Positions 8,587 through 20,802 of a DNA stretch of 64,000 nt are shown here, piece by piece. The first letter of the stretch is position 1. The number at the start of each line of letters is the position of its first letter. This stretch comes from Rickettsia endosymbiont of Cantharis rufa (lineage in GTDB: Bacteria; Pseudomonadota; Alphaproteobacteria; Rickettsiales; Rickettsiaceae). Below the pieces are notes generated by a model. That model saw only the letters and a list, made by a program, of their open reading frames with translations. It made no database searches and was not told the DNA's origin. Made by a program: the position numbers and the translations under genes. The stretch is taken from contig NZ_OZ032150.1 in assembly GCF_964026445.1 (NCBI RefSeq), positions 1-64,000 on the forward strand, written 5' to 3'.

Positions 8587-10204
8587 ATGACAAAACAAAC
8601 TAACAAAATATCTTATGATGAAGTACCTTATTCTCCATTCACTTTCAGTTGTACCTCCCCACCGTATTTAAGAACTATCGGTAAACTATTTGGGCTGAAT
8701 CCAGTACCTCTTGAAACAGCTAGAATATTTGAGATCGGTTGTGGAATCGGTGTTAATATTCTTAATTTCGCCGAAATATATCCTAAATCGTACACCCTCG
8801 GTATTGATTTATCCAAAACACAAATAGAACTCGGCAAAAAAATTACCAGCGATTTGAAACTAAAAAATGCTGAGCTAAAAGCATTATCTATATTAGATCT
8901 TGATGAGTTATACGGTAAGTTTGATTACATAGTTTGTTACGGTGTATATTCATGAGTGCCTTAAGAAGTACAAGATAAAATACTCGAAGTCTGTAATAAG
9001 ATGTTAAACCAAATGGTATAGTTTTTGTAAGCTATAATACGCTGCCGGGTTGGAATGTGCAGAGAATAATACGTGAAATGATAATGTTCCATTCAGAGCT
9101 ATTTAATGCTAGCCACGATAAATTACAGCAAGCTAGATTACTTTTGAAGTTTATCAATGACTCATTAGAAAGCCCCACAACACGCTATTCTAATTTCTTA
9201 CGAGATGAAACAAAATTATTATCCGCATATACAGACTCATATGTATTACATGAATATTTAGGCGAAATTAATACAGGTACATATTTTCACCAATTCATAG
9301 AGAAAGCTCAAAAAAATCATTTAAATTACTTAGGTGATACATCGCTTACTGCAATGTTTCTCGGTAATTTACCGTCTAAAGCAGCTTAAAAGCTACAAGT
9401 TATTAATGATATTGTTCGTACAGAGCAATATATGGATTTTATCACTAATAGAAAATTCCACTCGACATTGTTATGTCATAAAAACATACCTATAAACAGA
9501 AAAATTGAATTCAACAATTTAAAAGAATTTTACACTAGCCCTAATATTAGACCGGTAACTCCGAAAAAGACATTGATTTAAATAACGAGAAGGAAAATAT
9601 CAGCTTCTATTACGAAAATTTACCTTATCCTTTTATTTCAAGTACTTCACCGATCATGAAAGCTATTTTGTATATATATGCTGAAAATATTAGCAATCCG
9701 ATAAGCTTAGAACAAGTAGCAAAAGAAGCTTTAAAAAAGCTTGGTAAATATAAATTGCAAGATTTCCTAGCTGCGCTAGAGCAGCATTTTATAAAATTTA
9801 TTTTTCAAGGTTATCTAAAAATATTTGAGACTAAGCCGCATGCTATAGCAACTATCACCGAAAAACCTAAAACTAGCGAATTTGCAAGATACTAAACAAA
9901 ACAAGCTAATTTTAATAATACGAATATAGTTAGCGTAACAAATAGACCTAACGATATGATGGGTATGGCAATACATGAAAAATATATTTTAGAAATGCTA
10001 GACGGTACGCATAATATTGATGATATTAAGAAAGGTGTTCTTGAAAAAATTAATTCAAAACTCTTAACTGCTCGTGATGATAAAGAACAAGAAGTAACTG
10101 ATCAAAAATTGTTAAAAGAATTTATTGACTATGTAGTTGCCGCATCCCTTGAGAAATTCCGTATGAACTATCTTTTGGTAGGGCAAGTTGGTATGGCTTT
10201 GTAA
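8587..10204 (+). pseudogene. SAM methyltransferase with regulatory domain, decayed
   Basis: Across three frames the DNA reads one protein of about 540 residues. An N-terminal class I methyltransferase domain has the SAM motif FEIGCGIGVNILNF and acidic GIDLSKTQIELGK. It is followed by a helical region of the MethyTransf_Reg type (YTDSYVLHEYLGE, then LPYPFISSTSP). Lesions seen: TGA at 8953 and TAA at 8962 soon after VCYGVYS, a frameshift near 9010, TAA at 9387, a shift around 9565 and TAA at 9892. Remaining open pieces lie at 8587-8955, 9057-9389, 9656-9895 and 9956-10204. Substrate unknown. The pieces stay legible, so inactivation looks recent. Confidence 0.85.
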
Positions 10205-10209
10205 AATAG

Positions 10210-10344
10210 GTATTGTTGCATAGGTCGAAAAACGCACTCGGTGTCATCAAAACTACTCAAAGTATTAATAATTTTAGTATTTTTAGCTGAATTCCACGAC
10301 CAAGTCGCGGAATGACAACAGAAAGCTTAGCCAAGCAACAATAC
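10210..10344. repeat. Palindromic repeat with 10-bp inverted ends
   Basis: Ends GTATTGTTGC (10210) and GCAACAATAC (10335-10344) are perfect inverted repeats. Inside lies a second hairpin around TTCCACGACCAAGTCGCGGAA. Placed between the dead methyltransferase and the carD 3' end; it may terminate carD transcription. Confidence 0.65.
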
Positions 10345-10362
10345 TTTAGGCAATATCGAAAA

Positions 10363-10896
10363 TTACGCTACTAATTTTTCGCGTAATACTTCAACTAACT
10401 TATTAATTGCTTCAGTCGGGTGTATGTTTTCAAGAATAGCAAGTTCACCTGCAAGTCTATTTAAAGCTGATTCATATAGGGTTCTTTCACTATAAGAACG
10501 ATCATTATCAACATTTTTATGTAAGTCTCGTAATACTTCAGCTATAGCTACAATATTACCTGAGTTAATTTTCCCTTCATATTCTTGTGCTCTTCTACTC
10601 CACATTCTATTTCCTTGTTTTGGTTTACCTTGAAGAGTTGAATATATTACATCTAAATCTTTTCTGCTTGCAACTGCTCTAAGACCGACAACCGAAGCCC
10701 TACTAACAGGCACTTTTAGCGTCATTTTATCTTGGGAAAAAGAAATGACGTATACTTTAATTTCTGTACCAGCTATAGTATGATACTCTATATTTGTTAT
10801 TTCACCAACTCCATGTGCAGGATAGACAATTCTCTGCCCTATTTTAAACTCGGATTTTTGTTCGACTTTATGTTCGGATTGTGTTGTATTTGTCAT
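10363..10896 (-). CDS. carD: CarD-family transcription regulator
   Basis: 177-aa RNA-polymerase-binding protein. The N-terminal Tudor-like RNAP-interaction domain starts FKIGQRIVYPAHGVGEITNIE, as in CarD/CdnL and TRCF; the C-terminal helical DNA-binding part includes MWSRRAQEYEGKINSG with the conserved Trp. Family members stabilise open promoter complexes, often at rRNA promoters. A strong Shine-Dalgarno GGAGGAATT precedes the ATG. It diverges from the DsbA-like gene; the roughly 160 bp between them must hold both promoters. Confidence 0.93.
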   Translation of the reverse strand: MTNTTQSEHKVEQKSEFKIGQRIVYPAHGVGEITNIEYHTIAGTEIKVYVISFSQDKMTLKVPVSRASVVGLRAVASRKDLDVIYSTLQGKPKQGNRMWSRRAQEYEGKINSGNIVAIAEVLRDLHKNVDNDRSYSERTLYESALNRLAGELAILENIHPTEAINKLVEVLREKLVA

Positions 10897-11000
10897 TATT
10901 AATTCCTCCGTAGTGGTTTTAGTGCCTAAGAACTTAATGTTAGACTATTATTTTCTATAGCATAGCACATTCTGCTTTTATTATAAAGTAGATATTTTTA

Positions 11001-11029
11001 TTGAAATAAAATTGATACAATCTTATTGT
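11001..11029 (+). promoter_or_regulatory. Candidate sigma70 promoter for the DsbA-like gene
   Basis: TTGAAA (11001-11006), 17 nt spacer, TATTGT (11024-11029), 28 nt before the ATG. In such AT-rich DNA this is suggestive only. Confidence 0.35.
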
Positions 11030-11057
11030 AGATAAGGTTAATAGTTAAAGGAAAATT

Positions 11058-11909
11058 ATGCGAAGTATTTTTATTGTACCAATATTTTTATTATTTTTGA
11101 GTAGTTGTTCAGAAGAAAAAGCACAAGATAAGAACCAAGAAGAGAAACAAATAATAGAGCAAGAAACCGCACAAAATAATGAAGACCAAGACGTTGGAAC
11201 TTCTCAAGAAGCAAATCAAGAAGCCGTAAATTCTGAAAATGCAGCTGAATCGATAGTACCTGCTAATGATAATAATCAAATTAATGAAGTATCAACGCCG
11301 GATTCACAAGAACAAAAAAATCCTGAAATAACACCCTTTAAAGTCACTTTTAAAGTTGATGATAATGATATGGTTCTCGGTAACAAAAAATCAAATGTTA
11401 TATTAGTCGAGTATTTCTCTCCTACCTGCCCACATTGTGCTTATTATCATAATACAATTTTTCCGGAACTTAAGAAAAAATATATCGATACTAATAAAAT
11501 TGCATATGTAGTTCGTGAATTTATTGCTACAAAACAAGATTTAGACGCTGCAATTTTAGCCCGATGCAAGGGTGATATAAACAGTTTTGTACAATTGCAT
11601 AATATTATATTACAACAACAAGATAAATGGGCATATAGCAATAAATACAGAGAATTACTAACTGATATAGGTCATCTTGGCGGTGTTCCTCCAGAAGAAT
11701 ATAAGCAATGTTTAAATAATGATAAAATTACTGAAACACTAATCTCTAATACTAATTTTGTAGCAAAAACACCAAAATTTATAGGCACTCCTTCTTTCTT
11801 TGTTAATGGAATACAAACCGGAAATTATAGTATGGACAATATTTCCACAGCATTAGATAAAGCTTTAGAAGAGCAAAAAGAAAAATCAAAAAATGAGATG
11901 AGTTTGTAA
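11058..11909 (+). CDS. DsbA-like thiol oxidoreductase, lipoprotein
   Basis: Probable periplasmic disulfide-bond enzyme tethered by lipid. The signal peptide MRSIFIVPIFLLFLSSC ends in lipobox LSSC with Cys at residue 17. Residues about 18-95 are a Glu/Gln/Asn-rich linker of low complexity, followed by a thioredoxin-fold domain with the active site FSPTCPHCAYYH (CxxC = CPHC) and the cis-Pro region FIGTPSFFVNG. At 283 aa it is longer than DsbA because of the linker. It probably acts on envelope proteins; its redox partner is not visible here. Confidence 0.88.
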   Translation: MRSIFIVPIFLLFLSSCSEEKAQDKNQEEKQIIEQETAQNNEDQDVGTSQEANQEAVNSENAAESIVPANDNNQINEVSTPDSQEQKNPEITPFKVTFKVDDNDMVLGNKKSNVILVEYFSPTCPHCAYYHNTIFPELKKKYIDTNKIAYVVREFIATKQDLDAAILARCKGDINSFVQLHNIILQQQDKWAYSNKYRELLTDIGHLGGVPPEEYKQCLNNDKITETLISNTNFVAKTPKFIGTPSFFVNGIQTGNYSMDNISTALDKALEEQKEKSKNEMSL

Positions 11910-11942
11910 TTAATACTGACAGTGTTGCATGGTCTCGATATC

Positions 11943-12050
11943 ATTCCCGCGTAGGCGGGAATCCAGGGTAAAGCGAGATAGATCGAGCTTTACATTTCAA
12001 AAATTAGCTGTATTTATAATCTTTTTCTGGATTCCCGCCTACGTGGGAAT
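11943..12050. repeat. Palindromic repeat with 24-bp arms
   Basis: Arms start ATTCCCGCGTAGGCGGGAAT (11943-11966) and CTGGATTCCCGCCTACGTGG (12027-12050), forming a long hairpin. The tail GCCACGGTATGACA runs directly into the first candidate start codons of atpI. This is one of the many rickettsial palindromic repeats. Confidence 0.8.
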
Positions 12051-12078
12051 GGTATAGGCGGCTTTTTCAAGCCACGGT

Positions 12079-12363
12079 ATGACAATGTACAAGAATATAA
12101 TGGATACGGAAAAACTAAAAGATATCAAAGCAAGAATTAAAGACTTAAAAACTTCCAAGTTTTCTAATTCTAAGATTCAGCAGGAAATTAGCCCGTTCAC
12201 TATCGCTGTAGATTTGGTTTTAGGTACAATGATAGGTGTCGTGATTGGAATATTTACGGATAAGTTCTTTAACTCTAAACCTTTATTTCTTATTATATTT
12301 ACAATAATGGGAATGATTGCCGGCTTTAATATTATAAGGCAAAAAGTAAATAATAAAAAGTAA
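12079..12363 (+). CDS. atpI: ATP synthase assembly protein AtpI/AtpZ-like
   Basis: 94 aa with a charged N-terminus ([15 protein letters not shown]) and two membrane segments ([18 protein letters not shown] and [19 protein letters not shown]), typical of AtpI, which helps c-ring assembly or Mg/Ca transport in F0 operons. The ATGs at 12079 and 12085 lie in or at the edge of palindromic-repeat sequence; the ATG at 12100 ([10 protein letters not shown]) is the first clearly genic one and I prefer it. atpB follows 4 nt later. Confidence 0.85.
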   Translation: MTMYKNIMDTEKLKDIKARIKDLKTSKFSNSKIQQEISPFTIAVDLVLGTMIGVVIGIFTDKFFNSKPLFLIIFTIMGMIAGFNIIRQKVNNKK

Positions 12364-12367
12364 GGAA

Positions 12368-13096
12368 ATGACTCATAGCCCTTTAGTACAGTTTGATATC
12401 AAAAAATTAATAGAAATCAAAATGTTCGGTTTTGACGTCAGTTTTACTAATTCAAGTATCTATATGTTATTTGCTAGTATCTTAGCTCTAACTTATTTTT
12501 ACTTAGCTTTTTATAATCAGAAATTAGTACCTTCTAGATTACAAGTAAGTGCCGAAATAGTTTATAATCTTGTATCTGATATGTTAAATCAGAATATAGG
12601 AGAAAAAGGACGTAAATTTATTCCTTTAGTTTTCAGTTTGTTTATTTTTATTTTATTCTGTAATTTACTTGGTATGACACCTTATAGCTTTACTGCTACT
12701 AGTCATATTATCATTACTTTTGCCTTGGCAATTTTAGTATTTTTAACGGTAACTATAGTCGGTTTTGTAAAACACGGCTTACGTTTTTTAACTCTTTTTT
12801 TACCGCGCGGTACACCTTTGTGGCTAGCACCATTAATGATAGTAATTGAACTGTTTACATATTTAGCAAGACCGGTTAGTCTATCACTGCGACTTGCTGC
12901 TAATATGATGGCGGGGCATGTTTTATTAAAAGTAATAGCCGGTTTTACCGTTTCATTAATGATTTACTTGAAATTTCTGCCAATCCCTCTTATGGTTATA
13001 CTGATTGGGTTTGAAATTTTTGTTGCAATACTTCAAGCTTATATTTTTTCTATTCTTTCTTGTATGTATCTTAATGATGCTATTAATTTACACTAA
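12368..13096 (+). CDS. atpB: ATP synthase F0 subunit a
   Basis: 242-aa polytopic membrane subunit that forms the proton half-channels against the c-ring. The conserved Arg lies in the [14 protein letters not shown] helix and the [10 protein letters not shown] segment is also typical. Full length for an alphaproteobacterial subunit a. The ATG follows AAGGAAATG with a short spacing. It belongs to the F0 cluster atpI-B-E-F'-F; the F1 genes are not in the window, as is usual in alphaproteobacteria. Confidence 0.97.
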   Translation: MTHSPLVQFDIKKLIEIKMFGFDVSFTNSSIYMLFASILALTYFYLAFYNQKLVPSRLQVSAEIVYNLVSDMLNQNIGEKGRKFIPLVFSLFIFILFCNLLGMTPYSFTATSHIIITFALAILVFLTVTIVGFVKHGLRFLTLFLPRGTPLWLAPLMIVIELFTYLARPVSLSLRLAANMMAGHVLLKVIAGFTVSLMIYLKFLPIPLMVILIGFEIFVAILQAYIFSILSCMYLNDAINLH

Positions 13097-13125
13097 ATAA
13101 TTTTTAATTTAAGTTGGAATTTCTT

Positions 13126-13350
13126 ATGGACATAGTTTCTTTAAAATTTATCGGCGTAGGGTTTATGGCTATCGGCATGTACGGTGCGGCTCTAGGCGTT
13201 AGTAATATATTTAGCTCCCTACTTAGTTCAATAGCACGAAACCCTTCAGCTGCAGAAAACTTACAAAGAATGGCACTTATTGGAGCGGGTCTTGCTGAAG
13301 CAATGGGACTTTTTTCCTTTGTGATTGCTATGTTACTTATTTTTTCTTAA
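13126..13350 (+). CDS. atpE: ATP synthase F0 subunit c
   Basis: 74-aa two-helix proteolipid of the rotor ring. The polar loop is ARNPSAAE, and the proton-carrying Glu is in [15 protein letters not shown] of helix 2. An in-frame TTG at 13114 would add MEFL, but the ATG at 13126 gives the normal length and N-terminus ([10 protein letters not shown]). Confidence 0.95.
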   Translation: MDIVSLKFIGVGFMAIGMYGAALGVSNIFSSLLSSIARNPSAAENLQRMALIGAGLAEAMGLFSFVIAMLLIFS

Positions 13351-13368
13351 AATTCATTTTTAAATAAG

Positions 13369-13842
13369 ATGCCTCAATTTGACATTGCTACCTATTATTC
13401 GCAAATTTTTTGGCTTATTATTACTTTCGGCTTATTGTATATCTTTGTTTATAAATTTATAACTCCAAAAGCCGAAGAAATTTTTAATAATAGGCAAACG
13501 AATATTCAAGATAATATTACACAAGCCGATACACTGACCTTAGAAACAGAAAAGCTAAATAAATATTATAATGAAGAAGTAGAAAAAACAAATGTCGAAA
13601 TAGATAGGATAAAAAAAGAAAAAATAGACTCTCTAGAATCAGAATTTTTAATTAAAAAAAAGAATCTAGAACAAGATTTAAAAAATTCTATAAATCAAAA
13701 TATTGAAGATATAAATTTAGCTGCTAAGCAATTTAGAAATAATAAATGCGAAGCAATCATAAAACTTGCAGTTAATATTATTGAAAAAATAGCCGGAACT
13801 AAAGTAGATATGAATTTACTACAAAATATAAAAGTAAAATAA
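13369..13842 (+). CDS. atpX: ATP synthase F0 subunit b'
   Basis: 157-aa peripheral stalk subunit: one N-terminal membrane helix ([18 protein letters not shown]) followed by a long charged coiled coil. It begins at once with cytosolic-side sequence, as b' subunits of alphaproteobacteria do. The stop overlaps the ATG of the b subunit gene by one base, implying translational coupling and a b/b' heterodimer. Confidence 0.9.
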   Translation: MPQFDIATYYSQIFWLIITFGLLYIFVYKFITPKAEEIFNNRQTNIQDNITQADTLTLETEKLNKYYNEEVEKTNVEIDRIKKEKIDSLESEFLIKKKNLEQDLKNSINQNIEDINLAAKQFRNNKCEAIIKLAVNIIEKIAGTKVDMNLLQNIKVK

Positions 13843-14336
13843 TGAATTTCCTAGATGAAAGCTTTTGGCTTGCCGTTAGTTTTGTGTTTTTTTTGTATTT
13901 AATTTATAGACCGGCAAAAAAAGCCATTTTGAATTCTTTAGATGCTAAGATTTTAGAAGTCCAAGAAAGAGTTCTAAAAGCTGAAAAGTTAAAAGAAGAC
14001 GCAGCTTTACTCTTCGAACAAACCAATACACAAATAAAAAAACTAGAAACTTTACGCTCTAAAATGATAGAAGAAAGCACTGAAGTCACAAAAAAAATTA
14101 TCCAAGAAAAAACTAAAGAAATTGAAGAATTTTTAGAACATAAAAAATTTGATGCTATACAGCTAATTCAAAACCAAAAATTAACTGCAAGTAAAGAACT
14201 ACAAGATGAGTTTTGTGATGAAGTGATAAAACTTGTTTCCGAATATTTCCAATCAGCTAAATTTTCAGAAAGCAGCATTGCTAAAAATTTAATGGATAAA
14301 TCCGATTCTTCTCATAATAACGATAAAGCTACATAG
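13842..14336 (+). CDS. atpF: ATP synthase F0 subunit b
   Basis: 164 aa, N-terminal membrane helix ([20 protein letters not shown]) then a coiled coil rich in Lys and Glu. Second stalk subunit, last gene of the F0 cluster. The 3' end lies 5 nt from the convergent TPR pseudogene; no clear terminator is seen between them. Confidence 0.92.
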   Translation: MNFLDESFWLAVSFVFFLYLIYRPAKKAILNSLDAKILEVQERVLKAEKLKEDAALLFEQTNTQIKKLETLRSKMIEESTEVTKKIIQEKTKEIEEFLEHKKFDAIQLIQNQKLTASKELQDEFCDEVIKLVSEYFQSAKFSESSIAKNLMDKSDSSHNNDKAT

Positions 14337-14341
14337 CCACA

Positions 14342-15377
14342 CTAACCGCTACCTAGCAATTTACTTAAGATTGCCTCGTCATTAATACATGCCCGTAATA
14401 TCGAGCCGTCAATAAAATATTCAGGATGCTCGTTTATTATCCTGTTTGTTAATTCAGGGTAGCTTACAGCAAATTCTTTTGTACAAGTGAAATTTTTATT
14501 AGGATTATAAATAGCTATTAAGCAAATTGCTTCAAAATATAATATTTTTGCTATTTCTATATTTTTAACATTTGCTGAAGCTCTTAGTTGTTTTGCTAAA
14601 TATCTATCGCCTAAATAGCGTTTCACCCCCCAATTTTCTAGAATTGGAAGCTTGCTAATAAATTTGCCTGGACTCCATTTGCCCTTAACAACATTAATAG
14701 GTATTTTATTTAAAACTTCTTTTTGTAATTTTTGCTTAATTTCTAATATAACTTCCTCAAAATCGCCTCTTTGTAATATAAACCCCCCTAGTTTCATTAT
14801 TTTTTATAAATTCTGAGGCATTTTCCTTAAGATAACTTTTTAATTCCTTAGTATAAGGATGATCTAAACCTAAAGTTTGTACACGCATTAAGTAAGCTTG
14901 CTTATAAAGCTCTAGAGCTTTATAAGCATCTTCTAATTTATGATACGCCAATCCGACATTATTAAGAAATCCAGCAATATTATGATGATTACCTTGATGT
15001 AATTCTTGAAACATCTTTAGTCCTAACTCAAAATATTTCAAACTTACAAAAATATACCCTAATTTATCATAAGTTGTTCCTACATTATTTAGAGAAGTAG
15101 CGATTGCAACATGATTGCCTTGATATAATTTTGTCTCATCTTTAGCGCCAGCCAAAAATATCTTAACCCTTCTTTTACTTTACCTAATTTACCTTGAGCT
15201 ATACCGATTTTATTAAAAGAAATGGCGGTGTTAGGGTGACTACCATGATATAATTCCTGATACGTTTTTAGCGCTTCTCCTTTATATTTTAATGCTTTAA
15301 AAATCCGCCTGAAATCTCATAAACTACACCAACATTATTAAGGGAGCTAGCAATATCAGGGTGATTTCCCTTACATC
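14342..15377 (-). pseudogene. TPR protein, 3' part, broken by IS21
   Basis: Distal part of a tetratricopeptide gene on the − strand with kinesin-light-chain-type 42-residue units (pattern YQGNHxxIAxSLNNVGxxYxKLG). Frames shift near 14780 and 15160, giving pieces 14342-14797 and 14757-15155. The piece ending at 14342 is a non-TPR C-terminal segment ([19 protein letters not shown], then a [12 protein letters not shown] stretch) that I do not recognise. IS21 copy 1 interrupts the gene at 15378, and TPR units continue beyond it at 17379. TPR genes of this kind are probably protein-interaction or effector-like; function unknown. Confidence 0.8.
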
Positions 15378-15468
15378 TGTTAGCAACGGAAGTAAAATGA
15401 TACAGCACAATGGATAAAAATTGATACAGTATTAAAGTAATATCTTCTGGGTAAGGAGGTAAAAAATA

Positions 15469-17293
<1,825 letters not shown>

Positions 17294-17378
17294 ATATCAA
17301 ATGATTTCTTATTATACTGTATCAATTTTCAAACAGTATATATTAAAATTATGTATCATTTTTCGACCGCTGTTGACA

Positions 17379-17943
17379 ATATAAAGTTAGATATAACTCT
17401 AAAGCTAATTCTTGGTATTTCAGCCCATCAGAAATCTCACCTAAATTTTGATAAGCCCCACCAACGCTATTAAGACAGAGAGCAATATCGTGGTAATTGC
17501 TTTGATATTGTTCTTGTAACATACTTAATGCTTATTTTTTTATACTTCAACCCTTCTTTAGTATTTTACCTAATTTTCCATAAGCCACACCAACATTATT
17601 AAGAGAAAGCAATAGAAGGATGGTTACCTTGATATAATCCTTTTAGCATCTTTAGTGCTGCTTCTTGGTATTTCAGCCCATCAGAAATCTCACCTAAATT
17701 TTGATAAGCCCCACCAACATTATTAAGAGAGTTAGCGACATCAGGGTGATTGCTTTGGAGTTCTTGAAATATTTTTAAAGCTTCCTTGTAATATTTTAAT
17801 GAATATTCAAATTTACATAATATATCCGTTATAATTCCCTAATTCTTGATATAAATTTGCTTCCCTAAGTTCATCGATTTTAATATTATCATCGCTTAAT
17901 ATTTTTATTATATGTGGATAAAGTAATTTAGCATTTTCCCAGT
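17379..17943 (-). pseudogene. TPR protein, middle part, between IS21 and IS1
   Basis: Continuation of the TPR gene on the − strand: repeated units [21 protein letters not shown] can be read at several places (e.g. 17640-17740 and 17400-17470), in more than one frame, so the gene has indels besides the IS insertions. The upstream part reads KDWENAKLLYPHIIKIL and [14 protein letters not shown]. The coding trace resumes beyond IS1 copy B at 18759-18798, up to the IS481 copy at 18799. Confidence 0.7.
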
Positions 17944-17952
17944 CTTTATTTG

Positions 17953-18758
17953 AGTCGCACCTCCATTTTGCAGATGTGGGTATTAAATGCTATACGTTCA
18001 ATAAGAGTTCCGATGACTTTATCATGAATATCCAATGACTTGGAAAAACAAATTGTTTTACGTGTCAGTCTTTTGCATCTTGTTCTAAGATTTAAGTTAC
18101 CCCGTTCTATCCGTTGAGTATATTTTTTACTAACAATGTGTTTTTTGGGATCTAATAACCTAGCATAACTTCCCCATCCATCTGTAAAGTAAAAAGTAAC
18201 CTTAAAATCCTCCAGTTTTTTTCAGTAATGATTCTGATGTGCTATCACATCTTGTACCAAAAGTATAAGCAACTACTTTTAACAAAATCTTATCCAAAGA
18301 ATACCAAAGCCATCTTTGTTTGGATTTATTCTGTACATAAGACCATTGTTCATCTATTTCAGGAGCAATAATTACTTCTATCGTATTGATAGAATGATTT
18401 ATCTTTTTTAACGCTAGATTTTTTTTAAAACACGGATAACCGTATTGATACCCACTTTTAATACTCTTACTGTATCCCTAACTCCAGAGCCATTGATTGA
18501 CATATCTACTATCTGAGTCTTGACTCCAGGCTTAGAGGCATTATTAATATATTACAGTTGAAAATATCGATTACACTGCTTGCATTGATATCTCTGTTGT
18601 TTTGAAATTGAATATCCCGCCTTTACTACTTTTTCTGTGTCGTTACAATATCTACACTTAACATCTATTCTTGTCATAACTCCTTAACTATAATTCTCTC
18701 TTATTACTGTTTGAGGATTATAGACTATTCATGCTAAGCTGCAATACGGGGGCACGGC
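17953..18758 (-). mobile_element. IS1-family element, copy B, with 9-bp target duplication
   Basis: Flanked by the direct repeat CTTTATTTG (17944-17952 and 18759-18767), typical of IS1. At 806 bp it lacks the 24-bp tandem duplication of the other copies and keeps the Trp codon in DGWGSYA that is a stop in copies A, C, D and E. InsA still stops after CKQCNRYFQL and InsB is broken by indels, so it is also inactive. Probably closest to the ancestral sequence. Confidence 0.85.
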
Positions 18759-18837
18759 CTTTATTTGGAACAGCTGTTGACTGAGGAAATAAGTTATTTG
18801 TAAAAGTCAAGATTTAATCCTACAGACACTATAAAAA

Positions 18838-19539
18838 CTATATCTGAATGTCTGATAAGTTATGACTGTCAGATGAGTATTCAAGATATAAGATTTCGTT
18901 ATTCTTTTCAACATCTAACTTTTTACTATCCATAAAAGTCTGCATAGGCGTTTTACCATAGCGATATTTACCGGAATGTGATCTTTCGTTATTGTAATGC
19001 TCTAACCAAATATCAAGATCTAGTTGTAGATCATCAAGATCAGTATAAATCTTTTTACGCATAGCTGTATCAAAGAATTCTTGTTTTATAGTTTTATTAA
19101 AGCGTTCACACATACCATTTGTTTGAGGAGAATATGCTTTAGTAGTAGTATACTCAATACCCTCAATGCTTAAGAACAATTCAAAAGCATGATACTCTAT
19201 ATTGCCCTTATATTTACCACCTCTATCAGTTAGAATACGAAGTACTGGTATTTGCTGACTCTCATACCACGGCAGTACTCTATCATTAAGCATGTCAGTA
19301 GCGGTAAAAGCTGTTTTATCAGTATATAATTTAGCATCTGTAACCCTAGTATAGCTATCAATAAATACCTGAGAATATACCTTGTCTATACCTTTAAAAT
19401 TACCTACATAATATGTGTCTTGGCATCCTAGATAATCTGGATGCTGTGTATCTATTTCTCCATGAGCTTCTTTCTCGCTACGCCGTTTCTCTAATACTTG
19501 TAACTGAGCTTCGGTAAGAACAATACCATCCTGAGCCAT
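18838..19539 (-). pseudogene. IS481 transposase, catalytic part
   Basis: 233 aa from an internal ATG (MAQDGIVLTEAQLQVLEKRR). rve triad: D in SQVFIDSYTRV, D in LTDRGGKYKG, E in NGMCERFNKT. It is separated from the HTH part by a G6 run where one missing G breaks the frame (VSPGGV becomes VSPGGLDQ). As a separate ORF it lacks the DNA-binding domain. Confidence 0.85.
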
Positions 19540-19577
19540 TTTTACTTCTAATGCTTTAAGTCTTTTATTGATATTAT

Positions 19578-19924
19578 TTAAATCATTACGTAGCCAAATT
19601 GATCTAACCCCCCAGGTGATACAAGAATACCAGTCTTTTTAAGCTCATTTGATACTCGCATCTGACCATAAGCTGGGTATTCTACCGCCATATCTAATAC
19701 TGCTCTCTCTACCGCAGGATCAACTCTATTTGCTATAATTGGCTTCTTCCGGCTAATCTCATATAACGCCTCTTCTCCTCCAGTTTCATATAGCTCTTTG
19801 AACCTATAATAACTGTCCCTGCTGTATCCCATAGCTTTACACGCTGACGATATTACTTCCAAGACTCCTAGCTAATCCTAGTAATCCTATTTTTGGCTTT
19901 ATTATTTTTTGATTTAGATTCATT
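19578..19924 (-). pseudogene. IS481 transposase, HTH part, doubly shifted
   Basis: DNA-binding half ([20 protein letters not shown], then [14 protein letters not shown]). Starting ATG of the family form is at 19922, but the extra T near 19853 breaks the frame, leaving an open piece of 94 aa from 19862. The 3' end is the common G6 frameshift. Confidence 0.8.
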
Positions 19925-20000
19925 TCTAATCCTCTATTTAATACTTATCTTATTTTACTAAATGTAAGATTGAATCTCAGCTATTGCAAATTATGGTATA

Positions 20001-20017
20001 ACAGATTTTAAATCTGT
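20001..20017. repeat. Perfect 17-nt palindrome
   Basis: ACAGATTTTAAATCTGT, immediately right of the IS481 end and 3' of the deformylase-like gene. The surrounding 19989-20145 has a short − strand frame (AKYGSFDSTIKNFFKHS) that I do not recognise. The palindrome could be a hairpin or an operator; no other evidence. Confidence 0.4.
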
Positions 20018-20145
20018 AGAGTGCTTGAAAAAGTTCTTTATAGTAGAATCAAAGCTACCGTATTTTGCTAAGATATATAAGCCTAAAAACAAAATCTAAA
20101 AATTTTAAGATTTTACATTCGTAGTTTTTTTTCTCCATAGCTTTT

Positions 20146-20802
20146 TTACGCATTTCTATATATTCTTCCCTGCTCATAATTTTTTTTAGGATCTACATAA
20201 TCTAAAAATACTTTGCTGTTTAAGTAATCAATTTCATGCTGGATAACTCTTGCTAGAAATCCTTCTGCGATACCTTGAATTTGATTTCCATTTATATCAT
20301 ATGCGTGATAATGAATCTTCTTGAATCTTGCTACCGGTCCTGTAGTATTTTCAACAGAAAAGCATCCCTCATAATCTTCATGTTTTTCAGTACCTATCGG
20401 TTTATATGAGGGGTTAATCCAAATAGTTTTAGGCATCGTGTCCTTAAGGTCAGGACACCATTTCTTTAACTCTTCATTTTCATGTACTGCAAATATTATT
20501 ACACATTTTGATATACCTATTTGCGATGCAGCAAGGCCTGCACAATTTGTTTCTTGATCATATTTTTGTTCTAAAATAGAGATATCACACAAGTCTTTTG
20601 CAGATAAAAGGGAGTTTAAAGATTTTACCTTTACCCTAATAGTTTTATCTTCTGAACTATTCAAGGTTTGAACGTTCAAAGTTACATATTGTGGGTTTAT
20701 TATATTTGAATCCTTCATATGTATATTTTCTTTGTTGCTGTTACAATCTGTTATAAAAATTACAGTAGTTAATAATAGAACTGTTTTTTTTAATTTGGAC
20801 AT
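20146..20802 (-). CDS. Peptide deformylase-like protein with export signal, altered metal site
   Basis: 218 aa. Residues 1-20 look like a lipoprotein-type signal (LKKTVLLLTTVIFITDC). The rest has the deformylase fold: motif 1 CAGLAASQIG (usual GxGLAAxQ, first Gly replaced by Cys), motif 2 EGCFSVE (usual EGCLS), motif 3 IQHEIDYLNS (usual QHExDHL). The second metal-binding His is Tyr (codon TAC). Deformylases act in the cytosol on N-formyl-Met, so an exported form without a full metal site is odd and probably has another role or weak activity. Alone between IS481 and tlc, reading away from tlc. Confidence 0.8.
   Translation of the reverse strand: MSKLKKTVLLLTTVIFITDCNSNKENIHMKDSNIINPQYVTLNVQTLNSSEDKTIRVKVKSLNSLLSAKDLCDISILEQKYDQETNCAGLAASQIGISKCVIIFAVHENEELKKWCPDLKDTMPKTIWINPSYKPIGTEKHEDYEGCFSVENTTGPVARFKKIHYHAYDINGNQIQGIAEGFLARVIQHEIDYLNSKVFLDYVDPKKNYEQGRIYRNA

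Larger units (their letters stand above)
18799..19988 (-). mobile_element. IS481-family element, near full length (1190 bp)
   Basis: Ends TGTAAAAGTCAAGATTTAAT (left) and, reversed, TGCAATAGCTGAGATTC (right) are imperfect inverted repeats. The − strand holds the two transposase pieces. It is one base longer than the 60377 copy because of an extra T in the stretch GATATTACTTCC, which adds a further frameshift near the N-terminus. It abuts the broken TPR gene on its left. Confidence 0.88.

Noticed and set aside
11943-12050. Palindromic repeats as possible CRISPR units
   Set aside because: No regular spacing, no spacers, no cas genes; they are dispersed single hairpins.
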